Part shown: in pieces, positions 9,052 to 19,253 of the stretch
Position numbering within the stretch: position 1 is the first letter of the stretch
How the letters are laid out: each line of letters opens with the position of its first letter
DNA from: Perkinsus chesapeaki
Taxonomy: Eukaryota; Perkinsozoa; Perkinsida; Perkinsidae
Assembly: GCA_013115145.1 (NCBI GenBank)
Contig: JAAPAO010000597.1
Location: 1 to 21,354 of the forward strand
Length of the DNA stretch: 21,354 nt
Direction: 5' to 3'
Position numbers and translations under genes: made by a program
Notes under the pieces: model-generated
What the model saw: only the letters and a program-made list of their open reading frames with translations
What the model was told of the DNA's origin: nothing
The model's database searches: none

Positions 9052-9385
9052 TGTTGGTGGCTCCGTGGCTGTGATGGAAACTATAAAGGCTGTTCAAACC
9101 TATATGTTTCTTCTTCCCCTTCTCTTTCTTCTCCTTTGGGTGGGTTATTCTTTCTTTGAGTTTTCCTGCTGTTCAGCTGCCTTCAACCACTGTGTGCCTT
9201 TAGTAGTATGTTGTGTTATTCCTGGGCATCAAGGGTCATTCCTGTACGGTAGACTACTTAGGCTTGAGGGGACGCCCTTCACATGACGCTATATAAGGCC
9301 TGCTGCAGTAGCTGGATGGGATGAAGCCTGACCGAGTGCCCGAGCCACGGTGTAGGATAGCACCCTCTCTGCAGCTTTGTTTTTT
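9052..9385. other. Intergenic, upstream of acyltransferase copy 2
   Basis: A 334-nt spacer holding a long pyrimidine-rich run (about 9107-9138, CT-rich) and, nearer the next gene, a TATA-like element. An open frame across 9044-9286 is driven by the pyrimidine tract (Leu/Phe-rich translation) and is not convincing as a gene. Confidence 0.45.
9290..9298 (+). promoter_or_regulatory. TATA-like element before acyltransferase copy 2
   Basis: GCTATATAAGGCC sits about 95 nt upstream of ATG 9386. The match to a eukaryotic TATA box and the spacing are reasonable. Alveolates often lack a clear TATA box, so the role is inference only. Confidence 0.25.
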
Positions 9386-11369
9386 ATGTCCACTCCCCCA
9401 ACATTGATAAACGGCGAAAATAGACCTTCAGACGGCGGTAGGGAGCGGAAGAGCAACCTCGTGGCGTCAGATGAGCAACTTAACGTGAGTCGACCGGGCC
9501 TCCAGCTCTAGTGGGTTGAGTCACTCAACTTGACTTATTGTCACTTATTCGACTTAACTGGAATCTTGCCAAAGGGAAGGCATTAAAAATTCTCGGAAGT
9601 GTATGTGGGATTATGAGTGGATAAAGAGGAGCTGCTTGAGATGGTCGGTAAAAGCCTTTGATTTATTCAGAACCCTTTTAAGTTCGATACAAGGCCACGG
9701 TACACGAACGCCTTCCTACCATTGACAGAGTACACCACGTAAGAATGGTCATCATCATCGACTGCTGCTGTTGTTCTTGTTGGGTAAAAGGATGTCTGCT
9801 CTCAGTTACGAGAAGTTCAAAGTGTTCCTCTTTACCGTTACTCTCATTGCACCTATCAGGATTTTCATTATAGTACCCCTTCCTCCCAGCCGGGCCGTCA
9901 TGCTATATAAGCTCGTTTAGGTTTTCCTTCTTATCATTGGTGTGTGTATGGCTAAGGTGGCATCTATAGGCCTACCGCCTATAGATGACGCCATGGAGTT
10001 ACAGCCTCCTATAGACAGCAAGTGGCGAAGATTCATAGTAGGTTGATTGGCGCTCTATTCCCTCGAGTGATGTTGGCAGGTTTTCCTTATGCGTATTGGT
10101 ATGCGATGGATAATGTTCCTTGCCGGCTTTTATTGGGTCAATATAGAGGGTTACTATGACCCTAGGGCCCGTATCATTATAAGCACTCATCATTCAATAT
10201 GGGACACTATCTACCTTATGTAGCATCATCATCATCATAATCCCATCCACACACCATTGCTGCTGTTATTAGGATTTATACTGGATGCTGCGAGGCTGCC
10301 AAGGCAGACCTCTTTAAGGTGCCTATGTTAGGGAGCTTCCTCAGGTCCCTTAACGCCATGCCAATCGATCGGAGATGTAAGAATCCCTCCTCCTCCCCCT
10401 CACTTGTCATTTCGGCATCAGGTCCCGAGGCACGCAGGGCGGCTAAGAGGAATATGAGAGCTCGCGCATTAGACCCCAGATATCCCCCAATGATTGTTTT
10501 CCCTACAGCCACGTGTACGTCATCCTCGCTTTACCTTCTTATCTATTTCGACTCAGGCAACAATAGTCGACAATTATCTGCCTTCAAGGAGGGAGCTTTC
10601 GATTGTGGCGTTCCTGTAAGCCTTGAGTGCCTCCATTTAAAGCGACCATATCCCCGCGGCTCAGATACAGCCAGTTGGTCTGGAGTACCCAGCTCGTCAT
10701 AATGATATATTTGCCCTTAAGAACATGGCGTGGGTTTTCTACTGGAGCTGTTGTCAGTTCGTCAACTTCCACACTGTCCGCTTCTTGCCTGTGTATACCC
10801 CCAGCGAGGCCGAGATAGCCAGTCCTTCTCTCTACGCACAGAATGTGAGTCTCATCCTCCGAGCCTCCGAAATTGGACTGTTGGACAGGTTCGGTCTCTT
10901 ATGTGTACAAAGCTGCAAAGAGAGGCCGTGCCGTATGTGTTTGAGGATGAGCTTCTTCGAATAGTTTGTCGTGATAATTTCATGCGAGTGCATCAGCATC
11001 GTATAATGATGAAGCAAGTCTATGAGGAGTTTGGTATCAGCATGCACTATGTGGACCATTGGGTACGTCTACTGTACAGCGCCGCTCTATACTGTTATTG
11101 TGGTCTTTGCTTGGCAGGTAAAACTATTGCATCGTTTGGACCTCGACGGTGATGGTCTACTGTCGATAAGCGACGTTCAAAAGTCGCTAGTCCTCAGCAG
11201 TGATTCAGATGAGATGAAAATGCTAAAACGGATATGGGCAGTGTTGAAGGTCGATGAGAGCGCCGATCCCAAATACGAGGATATCCCCGCGCCTATGAAC
11301 AAGGCACTGACTAAAGATGGCAGCTGGTGCGGCATGGGGAAGTCAGCCAACTTTCAGTGGTTGTGGTAG
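9386..11369 (+). CDS. LPCAT: LPCAT-like lysophospholipid acyltransferase with EF-hand, copy 2 (11 exons)
   Basis: Paralogue of the gene at 5830-8211, with the same predicted role in lysophospholipid re-acylation. Proposed exons: 9386-9484, 9671-9738, 9806-9872, 9921-10037, 10080-10219, 10273-10376, 10422-10514, 10557-10615, 10665-10844, 10889-11062, 11118-11369. They give 450 aa. Seen: the family's APIRI element in the N-terminal hydrophobic region, motif I HHSIWD (154-159), PIDRR, motif III region FPTATC (225-230; Glu to Thr and Gly to Ala against the usual PEGTC), AFKEGAF, CQFVNFHTVRFLP and an EF-hand loop DLDGDGLLSISD (375-386). Exon sizes after the third intron (140, 104, 93, 59, 180, 174) equal those of copy 1, and the first 351 coding nt also match in length. 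It has two introns that copy 1 lacks (9485-9670, 9873-9920). Most introns are 42-67 nt. Several are multiples of three without stops and could be misread as coding. The C-terminal tail is 18 residues longer than in copy 1. Confidence 0.9.
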
Positions 11370-11788
11370 GTATGACTATTTCTCTGGCGGCAACCCTCCA
11401 GTGCCCTCGCGTCCATTGGATGAGATACCCGGGGACTTGCTCGCCATTCACGACATAGTGCCAGCGTTCGTGGTTGTCTTCAGCCGGAGAGAAGATGCGG
11501 TTGAAAAGTAGGTACACCATTCGGAAGATAACTGTCATTCGATACGCAGGCGACGTGATGGTCTAGAGTGTCTCTTCCGAGCGGCATTTGAGATGTCCCC
11601 AGAAGACTTCACTACCGAGGAGCTTCAGGATCAGGTAAGGCTCTTGCGATCGCCCAAGGATTGAAGATAAGCTGGCTCCTGATTAGTTGCGACAAAAGCT
11701 TACAAAGTATCTCCCGACCATCGGCACGCCACCGCAAAGGCATGGCTACAGGAGCAGCGACGCCAGCAGCGGAAGAAATACATCTTAG
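11317..11788 (+). CDS. Hypothetical protein, about 125 aa (3 exons), overlapping the acyltransferase end
   Basis: Not recognised. Proposed exons: 11317-11507, 11550-11634, 11687-11788, with introns of 42 and 52 nt (GTAGGT...GCAG, GTAAGG...TTAG). Exon 1 reads a Gly/Pro-rich start, then SRPLDEIPGDLLAIHDIVPA and a hydrophobic strand (FVVVF). Exon 2 gives a charged helix (EKRRDGLECLFRAAFEMSPE...TTEELQDQ). The first ATG (11317) lies inside the last exon of the preceding gene in another frame, a 53-nt overlap. No other in-frame ATG exists in exon 1, so either the genes overlap or a 5' exon is missing. The last exon is uncertain: another frame of the same stretch is open to TAG 11812-11814 and reads a basic helix (AKAWLQEQRRQQRKKYILG), but no acceptor I found keeps it in phase. 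Confidence 0.42.
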
Positions 11789-12861
11789 GCGATGATGATT
11801 TGCAGATGGAGTAGCATATTCTAGCCCCCCTATTCAGTGATTCATTGCGGTATATTTGTTAAACTGTCTGGTAGAGATGAGGTTCACCAACCGACAAGTG
11901 TTGTGTTCAAGTCACGAGTTAATCGCTGCCCTTCGGGAGAGACCACATGAGTTGCGGAATGTGTCCGTGGTTCCTCAGCTACAGCCAACGCTACGCAACT
12001 TTGCATTGAAGGAGGGACACGTAACCTGCCGTCGCACGTTCACGCAAAGTCCACAGCTGGACACCCGTAGACTTTCCCCGCACTTCGCTTCTACGCACAA
12101 GTGGTGCTCCGCGTTCAAGTCGGGGAGGGGGATATTGGTGAGATATCTTCCACAAGTGCCCAGTGTGCTCGCACACTGTAGGACTAATGGCCAAGCCCAA
12201 GATTCCCGCTCGGCGGGCGAAAAATACTTTGTGTCATGTATATTCACATTCGACTCATTCTCTATCTCTATTCTAGTGCGGTATCCGCCACCTCTCCCTT
12301 TTCTTTTACCCACCCACACCCACCCACGGACTCTCTGGTACTGTGGTTCTCTCTGACCGGGTCACCGGCCCACAACGTTATCCTGGACAACTTGTCCACA
12401 GCCCCACGCCCAGCTTTCGGGCTTCGCATCGGCTGCACTCTTCCTAGCGGTAGATCAATAATTATCCCATGCACTATTCTATTGATTTGTGTTAGGGCTG
12501 TGTGCTATTAGTCAGATGGGAAGATATTCACCGGAACTGCTAGCGGTTTGAACAACTCATGCGATATGCATTAATCAAGTTGATTGGCTTTAACTTGCCT
12601 GATATCACTTATAAACCAAACAAGTCTGTAAGGCATGATGAAATTACTATTATTAATAATACAATAATGGAAACTACAATAATGGGACTGTTTAGTACAT
12701 GCCGCCGGTCAAAGGCAGACGTTGGCGTTGGTTAATAGTTCTACCAATAACATCACGCTCATCTAGTACTAGAGTGTTCAACGGCGGTCGTAATGATTCA
12801 TCATACGTTTGTCGTATACTCGACGATGGAGACCGATAGGGATCTGAGGAGAATAACAACA
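11789..12861. other. Convergent intergenic region, no supported gene
   Basis: This 1073-nt region lies between the ends of plus-strand and minus-strand genes. A plus-strand frame from ATG 11877 to 12356 and an overlapping minus-strand frame (12319-11975) are both open, but neither shows a family motif and mirrored openness argues against both. The part 12120-12240 contains several short perfect inverted repeats (CAGTGTGC/GCACACTG at 12161-12178, CCCGC/GCGGG near 12205-12217), and TGGACAA/TTGTCCA lies near 12383-12397. An AT-rich tract at 12640-12690 includes a doubled TACAATAATGG. A structured RNA is possible but not identified. Confidence 0.5.
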
Positions 12862-15800
12862 TCAGTTCGCCTCGACCAGATCGACCTCACCGTCATCAGC
12901 CTTGTGGTCTCCGCGGCATACTGGGCACACAAAACTCGTGCACTCTGGCGAGACATGAGCGCATTTTTGGTGGTACCATTTGTCGCACTTATCGCAAGTG
13001 ATCCAGCTCTCAGTGTCGGTATGCAACGTAGTAGGGACGTTACAGATCTCACACATATCGGTATAGACCTGAGCAAAGAAAGTAAAGGACAGCGAGCAAG
13101 GGACTACGTACTGTCATGAAATGCCGACAGCACTCCACTAGATAGAAGACTCTCATCTGCAAAGTCGATTGGATGTAGTCTTCAACTGGAGGGGCGATCA
13201 CAACATTATCAGCAGCGTGAGGGAGAACCGGCGTGCCCGGTGGGAACTCTGGTGACTCAAAGATATCCAAGCACCGCTGCCCATGGCCGGACCAATACTC
13301 CTGCAATCCAATCATTATTATTATGGACCGTGGAGGTTTCCTACTAGAGTTCGCCTATCCCCAACCCAGGGCCGTGGCCGTGCCTTCTCTGGTTTGAGGT
13401 TGTGCACCAAACACTGGGCCCGCACCCGCCAATCAAATGCTGCCTCTATGGCTGTCACAACTCTGGACTTCAAACGAACGCTCAGAGGGAGGCCATCGAC
13501 CTCCAACAGGACCGCCTGAAATTGTCGTCCGGTATATCACAATGCAGCTTGGTGGTGCTTACCAGCAGGTCATCGATGGTGGTATTCCTAGTGGGCTCTT
13601 TCTCCTGCTCCGCTCCTCCATCAGTGCCATCACTCTTAGAGATCTTAGCTAAATCCAACTCCCAGCTCTCATACTCATGGGCGGCCGACACCAATGGGTT
13701 AGAGCGCGTCGCTGAGAAGAATGAGGGTAGAATGTCTCAGACAGGGTATGCCTTACCGGTCGGGTTGGGCACCAGAACACAGTGCTTATCGAGGACGCTC
13801 CGCACTCTTGACATTGTTTCCCCGATGAGCCATCTAAGCTCTTGGGTCTCCTCCATCTTGAGCCGGACTCTCGAGGAGTAGGCCAGCACTGCCAGGGCTT
13901 CGGACACTAAGCCAGAATGGACATAATAACACCCATGCCGGCTTACTTGTAGACTTTGCCCGCTTCAGTCGCGTCCGGAAATTCACCTTCTCGGACTCTC
14001 GCTGTTCTGCTGCCATTTCGGAAAGTGCCTACATACGTACTCCATCATTCGACATGGCCAATAGTAAGCCTACTCGTCTTTGCTGTCGAATAGCTTCTTC
14101 GATTGGTGCCCGTGTATGAGATACTGGTGGAGCATTCCAAGGCGCCATGTCGAGGATCCTCAAGGATAGAGGCAAATCCTCCACCACAGCCGCCGGCTCG
14201 GGTGACTTCTTGCTTTTCCTGGTGACAGCTGCTGCCTTGCTGCTGAGGGTGCTCGGCAAGAGCGCGGTGTAGAACGGCAACGGGAAGGCATAGTCGGGAG
14301 GCTTATGGTGACCGGCTGGAGGAAGCCTCTCTTGCTTGCTATATCCCTCCAGAGCCTTATCGATCACGTGATCGATATCTGGGTCTACATCTCCATTGCC
14401 AATCTGCTCTTGATAGTCGCATGCTTTAAGGACTTGATTGATTCGGTCCTGATAAGCCTCGGCTTCGGTGACCTCCTTGGATAGTCGCTTCAAGAGATCG
14501 CCGTCACAGGAGAAGTCCATACCTTCCAGCTCCGACAACAGAGGGTTGCTGCCGTCCCCGTCGGGAGGGCTATCATCCAAAGACTAAAACATAATACAGT
14601 CAACCTTTCTCTTAGTGGCATCTCTCGCAGTCGCAGAAATAATAATGTTAAGAACTAGTAATAATACGTTATCGGAAGAGATGTCCGAGAAGTACGAGCA
14701 ATGCTATCTCTTAGCTTCGAACAGCTGCTATATAAACGACGTCCAGGTTGCTGTAATAGAGATTCCTTCCTAGAGGTCTTTCATTTACCACACTCCACCG
14801 CCGCCGCCGCCCCAGACCTACCATAGGGGTCTGCTGCTTGGTAGCAGCAGTCGATGTCGGTGGGGCATGCACGCTCTGACATATATGCCTGGCCTCCTCT
14901 AATGTACAGTTATCCTTCTTAAATGCCTCTCTCAGTCTGCTGTTATCATTCCGTGCTCGAAGCTCAGATGCCAGCCACTTGTCTATTCCAGTCTGTACGT
15001 AAAGGGCCTTTCCCTCAGTCGCCAGCTGGGACAATATCTCTGAGTGGTCCATGGCTTCGCTAGAGTCGGCGCTCTCTGCCACAGTCCGAGCCTGGTGGCT
15101 GGCCTTGATTGCCTCCATTGCCCTTCTTAGGTGCTCCTTAGCTGCCCCTACCTGCGAAGTTAACGAATCAAAATTAAGATGTCAGCATTGAGCACCGACA
15201 TGCTTGTTCAGCGCCACACACTCCTCGCTCTTGTTGATGATCTCCCTAGTAAAGCCAGAGTCATCACCCTCCTCGGGCGGCAGAGTCGCACGAAGTATCT
15301 CCTCAGCAGTCTTCAACATAAGATGCTTCCGCCGAGACCGTCGGCTCTGCAGTAGGGCAAGCCATTGGTCGGCCTCGAAGGTGGCTCGCTGCGTCGCCTC
15401 CGACCAGGAGAACTCGACCGCCAGATGGGTCCGACGGGCAACGTGCTTTCTCAGAGCGGCAAGGGAGAGGTCGCCCACGGGAAGGTGGAGCATCTTATCA
15501 AGGTCACTCTCCCAGTCCTGTAAATCCTGAGCCGCCTTCAACACACCAGAGATGAAGCCAACCTAACAGACTGGTCACCATGGCGGCAGGGGCCAAAAGC
15601 AACCTCGGTACCTGCTCTAGGAAGCCAATGCTGACCAGGCTCATAAGATCCTCATCGGCTTTGATGTCAGTAATGTAGGCATCGACCTCGACACACTGTG
15701 GCTTCTCGGCGTCCGGCAATGGGCTCTCGTTGTCATCCCAGTGGAAGAGGTCCTTGGCTCTTCCTTGCCATTCGGTGAGCCGACTAACCAGCGGTCGGAT

Positions 15801-18788
15801 GGTCCTGGTGATGGACAGTCAATAATAGCAACTGCAACCACCTACTTCTCGAAGCTGACAGTGGCACAGGGGCACTCATCAACACGCCGGAGGAGGTCCA
15901 ACAGGTCCCCGAAGAGCGAGGCATCACCGTTGCACTCCCCGTCGTGGTCGAGCTTCATTCGGCCAAGGAGGTCGCCAGTGGCCTTCTCCAGCTCCTCATT
16001 GGTTGCCTCGATTGCCCTAGCACTCTCCAATGGTCCATCCAAAGATACCAGCACTTGGCTGCACTCAAACAGGACAGCCTCAACCTCCGTCCAGTAGGCT
16101 AACGGCCGAGTCGAGGCCACCCTGGGAAGGAAGGTCAGCCCTTGAGGCTCGGACTAGGTGGTGATTAACTTACGCAGTAACATGCTTCGCTCCGCTAAGA
16201 ATCGCTTGCATTATCGCAATAACGTCCCATTCACCGCCTATGCCTTCTTTGATAGCCCCGCTCTGGGTCACTTCAGTGGGATGACTAGGTCTCCGATTGG
16301 GCCACCCAAAGAACCAGGATGGCAGGGCCGATGCAAGGTACTCAGTAGCCTGGTGGGAGAGCCAATCAAACACTTCGATAAGGCTACTGGACCGACCTGG
16401 CGGATCGCTGCTAGAGTGGCCTCTGGAAGGGCACTGCTGTCGTTAAGGACAGCGAGCTCCTCTCGTGTGGATACCATGGCCTTCAGAGCAGGAGGAAGGT
16501 CGGCATACAAAGCCTCCACTTCTTGCATCGACACTGGCATCTGAGATCAACTTCCCTCGGGCCGCCGTCGCCGGCAGCAGCAGCATCGTCCTTCTTACCC
16601 CAGCGCCTTCGGTAACAATATTTCTCACTCTATTAGCCCACACCTCCTCTCTGGCTGCACCAACAAGGACCTTCAAATGCTCCTCTGGATGGGCACCTGC
16701 GATGCCTCCAGATAGGAACTTGGACAGTAATGACACGAGTCTCTTAAGGATCGCAATTGGCCGAGGGAACTGACATGGAGCATCTGCTGTACGCGGGTAG
16801 CTGGGACTAGTATCGGACCCTACCTGAGCCTCTCGAACTGCATCCCTAACCTTGCTCTGCCATTTCCTCGTCTTATCTATGACAGTCTGCACGTCCCGCT
16901 CCAGGGTGATATCCCTCAAAGACAAGCTCTTCACCCGTTCCATCAAAGCCTCCAACTCTTCCAAGCCCGGCAGCTCATCCGCTCGCGGCTTAACCTCGTC
17001 GTTGAACTTCTCCACCAGACCAGTAAGCTCGCCAAGAATGGCCAGGTCACCATCCTCCTCCTCCTCTGATGGAGTGCTTGGAGCATCCTTCCTCCGTCGC
17101 TTAGGTGTCGGCGGCGACTCCGATCCCAGCCGTTGGACAGCCTTCACCCTATCCAAGGCTGCCAGTGCATCTTGTGTCCATTCCTGACATGATGCCACTG
17201 CTTTGGTGAGCTCCTCTATCTGCTGAGTAAAGTCGATAGCCTTGGTGACATCCGACTCCATAGCCTCCTCCACCACAAGTTGACCATCGGATGCCGTCGG
17301 ACAGACCTCGCTGTTCCTCTCGAGTATGAGCAGCCTCTGGACCTTCCTCAACCACTGTCGCCCTTTCCGTATCAACGCCTCCAATTGCTGGGCGGCATGC
17401 GGCACACAAACCCTCGGCAGATCAGAATGTTCCTCCAGCAGGAGAGTGAGCTCATCCAGGGTCCCTCTCGCGGCCAGGTCCTTCTCGTCCGGCTCTCTGC
17501 CATGTTGAAGGGCCGTATCAGCCTTCAAAAAGCCAGTAGCTCGATCCTGCCATGCCCGACCAGCTGTTCTAGCCTCCAATAGGGTCCTGAGCTCCAGACA
17601 GTGCTGTGGGTCTAATTTATCGGTGGCGTTGTCGTCGGCGAGCAAGTGCTCCACTGTACTAAGCGGCAGCTGGGAGCGTCTGCCATGCAGCTTGGTTTGG
17701 GCTCGGGAGGCCCACTCACTGATGGTGACGTGGTCTCTTAGCCGATCAATCTTAGGTCCGAGGTCGACGTCCATGCCCTCATCCTCGTACAGGACGATCT
17801 GGCATGACTCGAGGCAGTTGGCTTGCGTTGCCTCTCGGAGCTTCTCGGCAAGGAGCCGAACAAGCTCCTGTTGTTGAAGCAAATATCTGAATAAACGAGT
17901 GCCCAACAGCGGAGCGAAGCACGACAAAGCACCTCATCTCCGGCTCGGGGACCACTCTCAAGGCAAGGCCCTCCACCACCAAGTCTCGCAGCGTCGGCAG
18001 TGACATAAGATTGTCGTTTGGCGCCGGTTTGGCAGCCCTCACCTTCATGGCAAATGCCTCGGCCTTCGTTACCATCTTCTGTACATCAGTGACCTAACAC
18101 CACCAAATGCAAATAGGATCATCGGGCTCATCCCCACCTCCTTATGAAGTGAGCCAATGCCTCGGTCCAAGGACCGCCCCTCTGTGAGTAGCTCCTGAGC
18201 CTCTCTTATGCCCATCTGTCGACTACTAGATGACGCGGCTCCCTCCCCCAGTAGTCTCCTCGCCTTCACCGTCCACTGTTCTAGCCTGTCTACTTCATGC
18301 TTCAGGACGTGCACTTCCATAGGCTCCCAAGGCACGCGCTTTCGTGAGCTTTCAGATGCCAGTGTAGCAGCTAGGTTGCCTTCTTGAGCCAGCTCCAAGG
18401 CTTGGGACGGCAAAGCGAATGGCGGCTTTGGTTTTAATTTCTCGTCAGCCAGGCGGATGACCCTGTCACAACTGACCTTGGCCAGCGGGCCCAAGTGCCC
18501 TGGGACTAGGCCTTGTACCATGACTGTGAGGTCCTCGTTGGCCGGCATCGCCAAGCTCGGCTGCGTGGAGCCCCCTCTCTTGGCAGCAACAGGTGGATAA
18601 TGGTCTCGTGACCGGGATGGCGGCAAGACTGATGGTACAACGTTGAAGTGTTCGTGGCGCGTTCTTTTATGCGGTAGTAGGCGGATGTCGCCGTCCAGTG
18701 GTGGCCGATGGTGATGATGATGATGTTTCGACCGCGGGGTCGATCGGCCATCTATAGTAGTGGTCTCAGTAGAGGATACAGACGCCAT
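12862..18788 (-). CDS. Large PLU-1-like helical repeat protein with C-terminal PHD finger (17 exons, about 1665 aa)
   Basis: Probable nuclear chromatin protein. Exons, 5' to 3' on the minus strand: 18788-18138, 18093-17933, 17886-16824, 16769-16599, 16540-16397, 16349-16174, 16121-15846, 15804-15612, 15568-15200, 15151-14822, 14583-14041, 14001-13947, 13906-13757, 13711-13563, 13515-13345, 13300-13112, 13068-12862. All phases match and the total is 4998 nt. The N-terminus has a six-His run (22-27) and basic, disordered sequence. Then come a dozen or more helical units with a conserved Trp, for example LEALIRKGRQWLRKVQRLL and KAAQDLQDWESDLDKML, resembling the PLU-1-like region of KDM5 demethylases. 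A basic PKRRRK near 533 may be a nuclear signal. The C-terminus is a C4HC3 PHD finger: C1603, C1606, C1622, C1625, H1630, C1633, C1645, C1648. Trp1619 sits where methyl-lysine readers have a cage Trp. No JmjN, ARID or JmjC is present. Introns are 39-58 nt except one of 238. Spectrin-like repeats are the alternative reading. Confidence 0.8.
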
Positions 18789-19253
18789 TAAAGACTACCC
18801 GCTCAAAGTGCGGGCTCAACTGGAAGGAAATATAAATAGCGTTTCGAAGGGCAGCTAACCGATGCGGAACTGGGGCTCGTCGCGCGCGCCCGATACACGC
18901 TCCAGCACGCTCCGAACCACCACTAGTATGAAGGATAGTGCCCTTCAAACAAGTTAAGAAGTCCCCCTCCCCGATAGAGCAGCGCGCAAATAAGCAATGA
19001 GGAGCTGTATAGTAGAAAGCGAGGAGCTACATCGGGGCCTAAATGGGTGCATAAAGGGGACCACCGAGCGCAACACCAACCTCTAACAAAGGCGAACGAT
19101 AATAATAAATGGATAACAGGACATTATGCTACAACTCACTCAAGAGTATTCAAATCAGTTCGAAGAAGAAGCAGCTCCTTCAGCGGCATCAACTGCCTTG
19201 TTGTCGTCAAGCCGCCGCTGATTCTTAGGTGGAGGGCCTCTCTGAAAGTGTTA
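18789..19253. other. Intergenic, promoter region of the PHD-finger gene
   Basis: This 465-nt gap lies between two minus-strand genes. It must contain the 3' end of the phosphatase inhibitor gene and the promoter of the PHD-finger gene. On the minus strand an AT-rich TATTTATA lies about 40-50 nt before ATG 18788. A GC-rich alternating stretch (CGCGCGCG-like) is at about 18881-18890. Nothing codes convincingly here. Confidence 0.5.

Noticed and set aside
9044-9286. 80-codon hydrophobic frame
   Set aside because: The hydrophobicity comes from a CT-rich tract, and there is no clear start or homology. It is more likely intergenic or 3' untranslated.
10616-10664. Reading straight through 10616-10702 as coding in acyltransferase copy 2
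   Set aside because: The frame is open there, but splicing to 10665 gives IQPVGLEYPARHND, which aligns with copy 1 and with the family. The open frame is a chance multiple-of-three extension.
12070-12085. RNase P-like GGGGAAAGTC on the minus strand
   Set aside because: Only one short segment resembles a conserved region; no partner region or overall fold could be matched.
11877-12356. Plus-strand 159-codon frame in the convergent region
   Set aside because: There is no recognisable motif, the opposite strand is open over the same interval, and the composition is unlike nearby genes.
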